DNA of 7,713 nt from Bacteroidales bacterium UBA1733 (GCA_002315795.1 DCIF01000072.1:33556-41268); one strand, 5' to 3'. Counted from the first letter of the stretch, positions 1 to 6,527 are shown. Notes: generated by a model from the letters alone, not told the origin. Numbers and translations are program-made.

Positions 1-744
1 ACTGCAGCACAGCTTGAGAGCCTCATTACCGAGAAGACCAAGGTCGTACTCCTCTGCTCTCCATCGAACCCTACCGGTGCTATCTACAGCAAGGAGGAGC
101 TCGCCGCTATCGCACAGGTATTGGCTAAGTATCCACGTGTCATCGTCATCGCTGACGAGATCTACGAGCATATCTCATACTGTGGTCAGCTCACCTCTAT
201 CGCTTCGTTCCCTGAGCTGAAAGACCGTGTAGTCATCATCAACGGTGTATCTAAGGCTTATGCGATGACCGGTTGGCGTATCGGCTTCTGCGCTTGTCCT
301 GCTTACATCGCTAAGGCGGTCACCAAGCTTCAGGGCCAGTACACTTCTGGCTGTTCGAGCATCGCACAGAAGGCAGCAGAGGCTGCTTATAACGGTTCAC
401 AGGAGTGTGTCGAGGTCATGCGTCAGGCCTTCGAGCGTCGTCGTGATCTCATCTTCGGCCTCGTACAGGAGATCCCAGGTTTCCGTCTCGATAAGAAGCC
501 ACAGGGTGCCTTCTACGTATTCCCTGATGTCACTGCACTCTTCGGCAAGAAGACCGCTGAGGGCAAGACTATCAACAATGCTGACGAACTTGCCATGTAC
601 CTCCTGGAGACAGGCCATGTAGCAGGTGTTACCGGTGCAGCGTTCGGCGCTCCAGATTGCATCCGCTTCTCTTACGCTACCTCAGAGGATAAGATCGTCG
701 AAGCTATGAAGCGCGTGAAGGCTGCCGTCGAAGCGCTGGCATAA
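1..744 (+). CDS. PLP-dependent class I aminotransferase (aspartate aminotransferase type), C-terminal part
   Basis: The frame is open from the first base, so the gene starts left of the window; 247 residues are visible and about 150 are missing compared with a typical 395-400-residue family member. The fold-type I landmarks occur in order, numbered from the first visible residue. NPTG is at 23-26 (Asn near the PLP ring O3'), and ADEIYEH at 51-57 gives the Asp that pairs with the pyridine nitrogen and the Tyr. SKAYAMTGWRIG at 84-95 has the Schiff-base Lys85 and phosphate-binding Arg93. GAFYVFPDV is near 169-177, and RFSYA at 222-226 gives the Arg that binds the substrate carboxylate. The SKAYAMTGWR signature fits the prokaryotic AspC/AspB-like subgroup rather than the E. 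coli AspC subgroup. Expected reaction: cytosolic transfer of an amino group between aspartate (or related amino acids) and 2-oxoglutarate. Exact substrate cannot be read from sequence. Codon use is strongly biased to ctc, atc and cgt, suggesting good expression. Confidence 0.93.
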   Translation, partial: TAAQLESLITEKTKVVLLCSPSNPTGAIYSKEELAAIAQVLAKYPRVIVIADEIYEHISYCGQLTSIASFPELKDRVVIINGVSKAYAMTGWRIGFCACPAYIAKAVTKLQGQYTSGCSSIAQKAAEAAYNGSQECVEVMRQAFERRRDLIFGLVQEIPGFRLDKKPQGAFYVFPDVTALFGKKTAEGKTINNADELAMYLLETGHVAGVTGAAFGAPDCIRFSYATSEDKIVEAMKRVKAAVEALA

Positions 745-755
745 ACCAACGCTTC
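730..755 (+). repeat. Imperfect hairpin across the aminotransferase stop codon
   Basis: GAAGCG (730-735) pairs with CGCTTC (750-755). After one mismatch, TGG (737-739) pairs with CCA (746-748), leaving a six-base loop that contains the stop codon. It could protect the mRNA 3' end or weakly attenuate transcription. It is not a standard intrinsic terminator, because the nearest T-run (781-786) lies 25 bases downstream. Confidence 0.3.
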
Positions 756-762
756 AAGTCAA

Positions 763-780
763 TAACTATTAACTATTAAC
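763..780 (+). repeat. Short tandem repeat, TAACTAT unit, about 2.6 copies
   Basis: TAACTAT occurs at 763-769 and 770-776, followed by TAAC at 777-780. It fills part of the 56-bp gap between the aminotransferase and the PBP gene. Its role is unknown. It may be spacer, a protein-binding site or a copy-number-variable element that sets promoter spacing for the downstream gene. Confidence 0.6.
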
Positions 781-788
781 TTTTTTGA

Positions 789-812
789 AAATTTTTTCAC
801 ATGAAAAAATTT
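789..812 (+). promoter_or_regulatory. Perfect 11-bp inverted repeat spanning the PBP1A start codon
   Basis: AAATTTTTTCA (789-799) and TGAAAAAATTT (802-812) are exact reverse complements separated by two bases. In RNA the outer ten pairs can form a stem with a four-base ACAU loop that includes the first two bases of the AUG (801-803). The right arm also encodes the start of the protein (Met-Lys-Lys-Phe). As RNA it could modulate initiation at an mRNA with no Shine-Dalgarno sequence; as DNA it could be an operator. The repeat is directly visible; its function is inferred. Confidence 0.5.
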
Positions 813-3164
813 ACAAAAATATTCTGCATTACACTCTGGTCCTGCTTCGTGGTAGGCATACTGGCTCTGTGGTTCCTTTTCTGGCAGATTGGCATTGGCA
901 ATATCGGCTACATGCCACAGCTGGAAGATCTGGAGAATCCGAAGAGTAAATATGCCACCATCGTATTCAGTGCCGACAGTGTGGAGTTGGGTCAGTTCAG
1001 TCAGGCCAAGGAGAATCGTGTGTTTATCAACTACAACGAGCTGTCTCCAAACCTGATTCATGCACTCATCGCCACAGAGGATGCCCGTTTCATGGACCAT
1101 TCAGGTATTGATATGAAAGCGCTCTTCCGCGCTATCTTTAAGACTACGCTGATGGGACAGAAGCAGGCAGGTGGCGGTTCGACCATCACCCAGCAGCTGG
1201 CCAAGCAGCTCTACACCGTAGATGCAGCTTCAAGCTTCTGGGAGCGTGCGATGCAGAAACCTATCGAATGGGCGATTGCCGTCAAACTGGAACGTCTCTA
1301 TACCAAAGAGGAGATCATCAACATGTATCTCAACAAGTTTGACTTCTGCTACAATGCAGTGGGCATCCGCTCTGCTTCGCGTATCTATTTTGACAAGCTG
1401 CCAAACGAGCTCGACGTTCAGGAGGCCGCCATGCTGGTAGGTATGTTGCAGAACCCTTCGATGTATAACCCGATCCGTCGTCCTGAAAAAACGACACAGC
1501 GCCGCAGCATTGTCATCGGACAGATGGTCAAAGCAGATTATCTGACCAAAGCAGAGGCCGATTCGCTGAATCAGTTGCCACTACTTCCGCTGACCGACAA
1601 GGAAGGTAAATACAAGTTGGCTAATTCGGCCGACCACAAGTCAGGTCTGGCACCATATCTGCGCGAATACCTCCGTAAGATCATGCGTGCTAAGCGTCCT
1701 GTACGCGACAATTATGCCTCTTGGCAGGATCAGCAGTACACTGACGATTCGCTGGCATGGGAAACCAATGCGCTCTATGGCTGGTGTAACAAGAACAAGA
1801 AGCCGAATGGCGATTACTATAGCCTCACCACCGATGGCTTGCGTATCTACACCACTATCGACTCACGCATGCAGCGTTATGCAGAGGAATCGGTAGTCAG
1901 CCAGTTGCGCGACGTGCTGCAGCCAGAATTCAACAAGGAGAAATCCGGACAGAAGAATGCACCTTACAGCCGCAAGCTCTCAGAAGACGATGTAAAGAAC
2001 TCGCTCACACGTGCCATGCGCCAGAGCGACCGTTACAACACCATGCGTGCCGGTGGCTATACGAAAGAGCAGATTGAGAAGGCTTTCCATACCCCTGTTG
2101 ACATGAAGATCTTCAGCTGGGAAGGCGAGATTGACACCATCATGACCCCTTGGGACTCACTGCGCTGGCAGAAACAGTTCTTACGTGCAGGTTTCCTCTG
2201 TATGGACACTTGCGGCTATGTCAAGGCATACGTAGGCGGACCTGATTTCTCTTTCTTCCAGTACGACATGGTGACTACGGGCCGCCGTCAGGTAGGTTCA
2301 ACCATCAAGCCGTTCCTCTACACGTTGGCCATGGAGAACGGCCGTACGCCATGCGATGAGGAACTTAACTCACAGCCCGTGCTCTATGACGCTGTAGGTC
2401 GCCCATGGACGCCTCGTGATGGTGGCAAGGAGCGTATTGGCGAGATGGTAACGCTGCACTGGGGATTGATGCGATCGAACAACTGGATCTCGGCTCGTGT
2501 GATGAGCCGTATGACACCAGAAGCGTTTGTGGCCTTCCTGCATAGTGCGGGTATTCATGCGAAGCTCGATCCTGTACTGGCACTCTGTCTGGGTGTGTGC
2601 GACATCTCGGTTGAAGAGATGGTCACCGGCTATTCAGCTTTCCCCGGTCGTGGCATGCGCTCTAATCCGATATACGTCACTTCAATCTGTGATAACTCAG
2701 GCGTAGAGATTGCCCATTTTGAGCCACGTCGTCAGGAGGTCTTCTCACTCGAAGCCTATCTGAAGATGTTACCTATCTTACGTTCGGTCATCGATAGCGG
2801 CACAGGTGGACGTATCCGTTCACGACACCATATCACCGCTCCTATGGGAGGAAAGACCGGTACGACCAACGACAACTCAGACGGTTGGTTTATGGCCTTC
2901 ACCCCTAGCCTTGTGGCTGGCACCTGGGTAGGTGGCGAAGAAAGAAGTATCTGCTTCGACCGCATGGCTATGGGTCAGGGAGCCTCTATGGCCCTGCCAA
3001 TCTTTGGCAAGTTCATCGAGAAGGTCTATGCCGACCCTCACCTGCCCTACAAACAGACCGAGCAGTTCTACTATCCAGCCGGCTACGATCCTTGTAGAGG
3101 AGGCAGTTTAGAGGTTGCCGAACCCACAACGCCTACGGTAGGAGAAATGGGAATCTTCGATTAA
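801..3164 (+). CDS. mrcA: Class A penicillin-binding protein, PBP1A type (bifunctional transglycosylase/transpeptidase)
   Basis: Complete at 787 residues, a normal length. A short basic N-terminus and one hydrophobic segment (about residues 8-30) anchor it in the inner membrane with the enzyme domains in the periplasm. GT51 transglycosylase (about 75-245): ATEDARF..HSGID at 91-104 with catalytic Glu93, GGSTITQQLAKQL at 125-137, and the third motif region around Glu156 running into LYTKEEIINMYLN. Transpeptidase (about 465-735): nucleophile motif STIK with Ser500 and Lys503, SNN at 559-561 (SxN), and KTGTT at 685-689. All catalytic motifs are intact. It polymerises lipid II into glycan strands and cross-links the stem peptides, and is the target of beta-lactams. 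The region between domains (about 260-460) is charged and Tyr-rich; the tail after residue 770 is a short Pro/Thr-rich stretch. The start is chosen because the membrane anchor follows at once. The symbol follows common usage for PBP1A. Confidence 0.95.
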   Translation: MKKFTKIFCITLWSCFVVGILALWFLFWQIGIGNIGYMPQLEDLENPKSKYATIVFSADSVELGQFSQAKENRVFINYNELSPNLIHALIATEDARFMDHSGIDMKALFRAIFKTTLMGQKQAGGGSTITQQLAKQLYTVDAASSFWERAMQKPIEWAIAVKLERLYTKEEIINMYLNKFDFCYNAVGIRSASRIYFDKLPNELDVQEAAMLVGMLQNPSMYNPIRRPEKTTQRRSIVIGQMVKADYLTKAEADSLNQLPLLPLTDKEGKYKLANSADHKSGLAPYLREYLRKIMRAKRPVRDNYASWQDQQYTDDSLAWETNALYGWCNKNKKPNGDYYSLTTDGLRIYTTIDSRMQRYAEESVVSQLRDVLQPEFNKEKSGQKNAPYSRKLSEDDVKNSLTRAMRQSDRYNTMRAGGYTKEQIEKAFHTPVDMKIFSWEGEIDTIMTPWDSLRWQKQFLRAGFLCMDTCGYVKAYVGGPDFSFFQYDMVTTGRRQVGSTIKPFLYTLAMENGRTPCDEELNSQPVLYDAVGRPWTPRDGGKERIGEMVTLHWGLMRSNNWISARVMSRMTPEAFVAFLHSAGIHAKLDPVLALCLGVCDISVEEMVTGYSAFPGRGMRSNPIYVTSICDNSGVEIAHFEPRRQEVFSLEAYLKMLPILRSVIDSGTGGRIRSRHHITAPMGGKTGTTNDNSDGWFMAFTPSLVAGTWVGGEERSICFDRMAMGQGASMALPIFGKFIEKVYADPHLPYKQTEQFYYPAGYDPCRGGSLEVAEPTTPTVGEMGIFD

Positions 3165-3213
3165 GAAACATATACCCAATATTTATTAATTTTTCCTTTT
3201 AAATTTAATTATT
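3165..3213 (+). other. A/T-rich intergenic leader before the aquaporin gene
   Basis: This 49-bp gap is almost entirely A and T. It holds no Shine-Dalgarno sequence, no stable hairpin with a T-run and no clear TAnnTTTG box. The absence of a terminator after the PBP gene means read-through into the aquaporin gene is possible. An A/T-rich unstructured leader is the usual translation-initiation context in Bacteroidota. Confidence 0.4.
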
Positions 3214-3891
3214 ATGAAGAAGTATCTTGCAGAAATGGTTGGCACATTCGTGCTTACTCTGCTCGGCTGCGGCGCTGCTGTCAGCCTCAACTGCGGTGTT
3301 GATACCGCCTCTGTTGTCGGCACTTCATGTGCCTTCGGTTTGGCTGTTGTTGCCATGGCTTATGCTATTGGCGGCATCTCTGGTTGCCACATCAACCCAG
3401 CTATTACCCTTGGTTGCCTCCTCACCAAGCGCATCTCTGGTAAGGACGCTGGCATGTACATGCTCTTCCAGGTAATCGGTGCCATGCTTGCTTCATGTGT
3501 TCTCTATCTCATGGTCAGCACCTCTCCTGAGCTCGCTCAGGGTACCACTACCGGCGCAAACGCTTGCAGCGGCACCATAGCTAACGGCCTCATTGCAGAG
3601 ATCGTACTCACCATGATCTTCGTTCTTGTCGTTCTCGGTTCAACAGATGCCAAGAAGGGTGCAGGCAACTTCGCAGGCCTCGCTATTGGTCTTTCTTTGA
3701 TCCTCATCCACCTCGTAGGTATTCACTACACTGGCACTTCGGTAAATCCAGCTCGTTCTGTCGGTCCTGCTCTCTTTGAGGGTGGCAAGGCTCTTGAGCA
3801 GCTCTGGGTCTTCATCGTAGGTCCTTTCGTTGGTGCAGCTCTTGCAGCAGGTATCTGGTCAGTCATTGGCTGCGACTGCGAGAAGAAGTAA
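3214..3891 (+). CDS. aqpZ: AqpZ-type aquaporin (MIP family water channel)
   Basis: Complete at 225 residues, typical of the family, with six hydrophobic membrane segments and two re-entrant NPA loops: GCHINPAITLG (NPA at 61-63) and TSVNPARSVGPA (NPA at 178-180). By comparison with E. coli AqpZ (Phe43, His174, Thr183, Arg189), the aromatic/arginine filter is Phe41, His166, Thr175 and Arg181. That is the narrow water-selective type rather than a glycerol facilitator. ALEQLWVF near 193-200 also matches AqpZ. It should form tetramers in the inner membrane and pass water during osmotic shifts. Unusual points: nine cysteines (19, 27, 39, 58, 68, 95, 118, 220, 222), a Cys-Asp-Cys near the C-terminus, and Cys58 three residues before the first NPA Asn. 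It follows the PBP gene by 49 bp and is closed by a strong terminator. Codon use is biased (ctc, atc, cgc/cgt), suggesting high expression. Confidence 0.95.
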   Translation: MKKYLAEMVGTFVLTLLGCGAAVSLNCGVDTASVVGTSCAFGLAVVAMAYAIGGISGCHINPAITLGCLLTKRISGKDAGMYMLFQVIGAMLASCVLYLMVSTSPELAQGTTTGANACSGTIANGLIAEIVLTMIFVLVVLGSTDAKKGAGNFAGLAIGLSLILIHLVGIHYTGTSVNPARSVGPALFEGGKALEQLWVFIVGPFVGAALAAGIWSVIGCDCEKK

Positions 3892-3907
3892 TCTTTCGAG
3901 CCCGAAT

Positions 3908-3960
3908 AGGGAGTTGCAGGGCTACGGTATTGATGCCTTGCAACTCCCTTCCTTGTTTTT
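3908..3960 (+). terminator. Strong intrinsic terminator after aqpZ
   Basis: The left arm at 3908-3922 pairs over 15 positions with 3935-3949, with one G-T(U) wobble and otherwise perfect. The core is AGGGAGTTGCA against TGCAACTCCCT, and the loop is 12 bases. A T-rich tail ending in TTGTTTTT (3953-3960) follows. It lies 16 bases past the aquaporin stop codon and separates that transcript from the LOG/AraC unit. Confidence 0.9.
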
Positions 3961-4012
3961 CTATGGCATCATCGCAGCTGCCGAACTAATAACTCCTTAA
4001 AATCTTAGAACA
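3961..4012 (+). other. Leader region of the LOG-family gene
   Basis: These 52 bp between the terminator and the LOG gene should contain or abut the promoter of the LOG/AraC unit. I find no convincing TTTG / TAnnTTTG pair; only weak boxes such as TAATAACT (3987-3994) are present. The last 15 bases before the ATG are A-rich, with no Shine-Dalgarno sequence. Promoter identity is unresolved. Confidence 0.25.
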
Positions 4013-4981
4013 ATGATCACCCAAGCCAAGACTCCCATTGACTTTGCAAGACTACGCTCCTATCTCGAATCTGTTCCTTTCTGTGTCAATCAGCAGCGTC
4101 TGTACACTGGCAAATCGCTGTATAAAGGCTACAATCCTGAACGACCAGAGAGTTTTGATAAGAGCTACGACCTCAAAGTCTATCATTACTTCATAGATCA
4201 TGGGAAGCAGGCGAAAGAGCCTCTTGAAGCCTTTGCACGCTCCATTCATGATTTCCACATCATGAAGCAGATGCAGCTTCTGCTGAAACGTTATCCTCGT
4301 ACGCGAGTAGCAGGCGTCATGGGTGGCAATGCCATGTTGCGCACAGACGAATCGTATCTTGATGTGGTACGACTTAGCAAACGTCTCACCGAAGAGGGCT
4401 TCCTGATGTGTTCAGGAGGCGGATCTGGAGCTATGGAAGCCACCAACCTTGGTGGTATGCTGGCTGGCCGTTCAGAGGCTGAGATGCTCGACGCTGTAGC
4501 CATTCTTCGCACAGCGCCGTCCATGCACGATGCAGAGTACTTCGTACGTTCATTTGAAGTACTCAATAAGTATCCTCGGCTGAGAGGTTACTATTCGCTC
4601 AGCATCCCTACCTGGCTGTATGGACATGAGCCTACCAATCCGTTTGCTTCGCACATCGCCAAACTTTTTGACAACAGCATTCGCGAAGATACCCTGCTGA
4701 CCATTGCATACGGAGGCATCATCTATTCTCCTGGCAGTGCAGGCACGATACAGGAAATCTTTCAGGATGCATTGCAGAACCAGTACAATACGCTTGGTGT
4801 CAATTCCCCGATGGTATTTCTCAACAAGAAGTACTGGACAGAGAAAGTTCCTATCTACAGCACCCTCGAACGGCTGCATAAGCTAGGAACCTATAACAAA
4901 CTACAGCTTACTATCACAGACGATTTCATGGAAGCTTCGCAAGTGATCATCGACTTTGACAAGCAACAGAGAAATCCCTAA
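4013..4981 (+). CDS. LOG-family (TIGR00730-like) Rossmann-fold protein, probable nucleotide-processing enzyme
   Basis: Complete at 322 residues. The core has the LOG pattern: GVMGGNA at 101-107 (nucleotide-binding loop after the first strand), SGGGSGAMEATNLGG at 134-148, and SPGSAGTIQE at 239-248, the counterpart of the family signature PGGxGTxxE with Glu248. Arg224 in NSIREDTLL sits where LOG enzymes have a conserved Arg upstream of that signature, so it may be catalytic; this is inference. Known LOG proteins cleave nucleoside 5'-monophosphates to the base and ribose 5-phosphate, and the larger relative PpnN acts on purine nucleotides. This protein is longer than the roughly 190-residue minimal LOG enzymes because of a 95-residue N-terminal extension and a long insertion between the second and third motifs. 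The third motif has Ser in place of the second Gly. It has no signal peptide or membrane segment, so it is cytosolic. The AraC-type gene starts 18 bp downstream, so the two are probably co-transcribed. The substrate is unknown. Confidence 0.85.
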   Translation: MITQAKTPIDFARLRSYLESVPFCVNQQRLYTGKSLYKGYNPERPESFDKSYDLKVYHYFIDHGKQAKEPLEAFARSIHDFHIMKQMQLLLKRYPRTRVAGVMGGNAMLRTDESYLDVVRLSKRLTEEGFLMCSGGGSGAMEATNLGGMLAGRSEAEMLDAVAILRTAPSMHDAEYFVRSFEVLNKYPRLRGYYSLSIPTWLYGHEPTNPFASHIAKLFDNSIREDTLLTIAYGGIIYSPGSAGTIQEIFQDALQNQYNTLGVNSPMVFLNKKYWTEKVPIYSTLERLHKLGTYNKLQLTITDDFMEASQVIIDFDKQQRNP

Positions 4982-4999
4982 AAAAATAGAATTCCTTAC

Positions 5000-6166
5000 A
5001 TGCAATTCATCACCTTAATACAGTGCGTAAGTCTGACATTCACGGTCATGACAGCACTGTTTCTCATCCTATCGCGTATCCATATCAGGCAACTGAGCCA
5101 CCAGTATGAGACCGCTCGCTGGTTTCTCGTGCTGTCTATGATCATATTATCCATACACTATATCCTGCAGATGTATTTCGGATTCCGTGCTATGGGCGAT
5201 GACGTAGGCGCGCTGATCAATATTCTTTTCTATACGCCAGGTGCCTTCCTTATCTCTGTCTCAAACATCGTCATGACAGGCAATAAGAACTTCTGGAAGG
5301 TCTTTGGTCCGGTGGGCGTCATCAGCTATCTGGCTATTCTTGGGTGTTTTGTGGCAGGCTGGAATTACTATGGAAATCTCCACATGCCTGGAGCGCTCCA
5401 CACCATGGGTCTGCTTTTCTTTGCCTGTATGATATTCTTTATCTTAGCTCCCGCACGAGAAGCACGTATCCTGATGCGGCAAGTTGAGGATGAGACCGCT
5501 GGTGATATCGACAACTACAAGAACTATCTGCACGTGGGCACATGGATGATGTACTGTACGGCAATGATCATCCCGATGGCCATCTATTCGGCTGCTGCCA
5601 TTGCTTTCATCGGAATTATTTACCTTATCTGTCTCTTCTATTACGTGGTCAGCTTCATTGCCTTGGGTTATAACATCACACCGGTCAGCACCGTGATCGA
5701 AGACACAGATCCACTTGAATTCAGTCTTTTTGACTTCGACACACTGTCGCCAAGAAAAGCAGAACCCAAAGAAGAAGAATCAGAATCACCTGCACTTTCT
5801 CCCGAACAGATTGCGATCATCAGCCAGAAGATCGAGCAGTGGAAGGAACTCAAAGGTTTTTCCGATCCGGATCTGAACAGTGTAACGCTGTCTATGCGCC
5901 TGGGCATACCAAAGAAATTATTCCTGCAGTACATCTCGCAGCAGGAAGGAACCACCTTCCGAATCTGGATCTCTAACCTGCGTATCGAACAGGCAAAGCG
6001 CATGCTACTTGAGGAAGAAGACTACAGCAACGAATTCATTGCCCTTGAGTGCGGCTATTCTTCACGTAGCTGGCTCCAGCAGAAGTTCAAAGCCAATACA
6101 GGTATGTCGCCTAACGAATGGCGAGAGGTGCAGAAGGCAAAGAACTCGATCAGAACTTCAAAGTAA
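5000..6166 (+). CDS. Membrane-embedded AraC-family transcriptional regulator (7 predicted TM segments plus C-terminal HTH)
   Basis: Complete at 388 residues. Hydrophobic segments lie at about 3-25, 40-60, 71-92, 100-122, 131-150, 178-198 and 203-222. Positive residues in the loops after segment 1 (SRIHIR) and segment 5 (REARILMR) suggest an outside N-terminus and cytoplasmic C-terminus. A Glu/Ser-rich acidic linker follows (about 230-268). The AraC-type double helix-turn-helix occupies about 270-378, with RIWISNLRIEQAKRML at 321-336, the second HTH around FIALECGYSS (346-355) and the family tail FKANTGMSPNEWR (363-375). It is best read as a one-component sensor: the membrane part detects an envelope or lipid-phase signal and the attached domain binds DNA. 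No known ligand-binding domain is recognisable. It starts 18 bp after the LOG gene, so LOG may be its target or partner. Its 3' end overlaps the convergent yccF gene by 17 bp. Confidence 0.88.
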   Translation: MQFITLIQCVSLTFTVMTALFLILSRIHIRQLSHQYETARWFLVLSMIILSIHYILQMYFGFRAMGDDVGALINILFYTPGAFLISVSNIVMTGNKNFWKVFGPVGVISYLAILGCFVAGWNYYGNLHMPGALHTMGLLFFACMIFFILAPAREARILMRQVEDETAGDIDNYKNYLHVGTWMMYCTAMIIPMAIYSAAAIAFIGIIYLICLFYYVVSFIALGYNITPVSTVIEDTDPLEFSLFDFDTLSPRKAEPKEEESESPALSPEQIAIISQKIEQWKELKGFSDPDLNSVTLSMRLGIPKKLFLQYISQQEGTTFRIWISNLRIEQAKRMLLEEEDYSNEFIALECGYSSRSWLQQKFKANTGMSPNEWREVQKAKNSIRTSK

Positions 6167-6527
6167 CTTCCCGCCCGAATGGCGTAAGAGACAACCCTGC
6201 CATCTTAAAGTGCTGACGGCCGAAAGGAATGCCAATGATGGTGATGCAGAGCAGTACACCAAAAAAGACATGCACCAGACAAGCCCACAAGCCACCGCAG
6301 ATGAGCCACAACAGATTGAGCGGAATGCGGATGCACCCAGGAGGGAAATCGCCCTTTTTTACCTCTGCACCGAAAGGCCACAGACATAACAAGCCGATCT
6401 TAAAGGTCTGCAGAGCTACAGGAATGCCGATAATAGTCACGGCCAGAGCCAGGCTTCCGGTGAAGTATCCAATGGCTGCCTCGAGGCCGCCAAAGATCCA
6501 CCAAATCAGGTTACCAAGGATTCTCAT
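6150..6527 (-). CDS. yccF: YccF-family small inner-membrane protein with two tandem YccF repeats
   Basis: Complete at 125 residues, made of two similar repeats of 53 residues (4-56 and 69-121). The repeats share NLIWW..FGGL / NLLWL..CGGL, then TIIGIP in both, Phe-Lys-Ile/Met, and finally PFGAEV / PFGREV. A short loop with Lys-Lys-Gly-Asp joins them. Each repeat holds about two hydrophobic stretches, so the protein should be a small polytopic inner-membrane protein. The YccF family is widespread but its molecular function is not established. It has its own promoter and a leader of about 35 bases with no Shine-Dalgarno sequence. Its last codons lie inside the 3' end of the convergent AraC-type gene; no terminator is visible between the two. 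Confidence 0.93.
   Translation of the reverse strand: MRILGNLIWWIFGGLEAAIGYFTGSLALAVTIIGIPVALQTFKIGLLCLWPFGAEVKKGDFPPGCIRIPLNLLWLICGGLWACLVHVFFGVLLCITIIGIPFGRQHFKMAGLSLTPFGREVTLKF

Noticed and set aside
777..784. TAACTTTT as a possible -7 promoter box for the PBP gene
   Set aside because: It lacks the final G of TAnnTTTG and there is no TTTG box 19-21 bases upstream, so I do not call a promoter.
759..1100. Minus-strand open frame of 113 codons opposite the PBP1A 5' end
   Set aside because: It lies antisense to a well-supported gene, has no recognisable domain or promoter, and its residues look like a reverse translation of the membrane-anchor and GT51 coding region.
3171..3213. Short A/T inverted repeat (AATTT..AAATT) before aqpZ as a terminator or operator
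   Set aside because: Only five A-T pairs in DNA that is almost all A and T; expected by chance.
5668..6003. Minus-strand open frame of 111 codons within the AraC HTH region
   Set aside because: Ser-rich antisense shadow of the AraC linker and HTH, with no start context and no similarity I recognise.
6009..6389. Plus-strand open frame of 126 codons across the AraC end and yccF
   Set aside because: It overlaps two well-supported genes in other frames, and its product is low-complexity and polar, with no family resemblance.
6203..6515. Tandem YccF repeats as a novel internal duplication
   Set aside because: A two-repeat arrangement is the known layout of this family, so it is expected rather than new.
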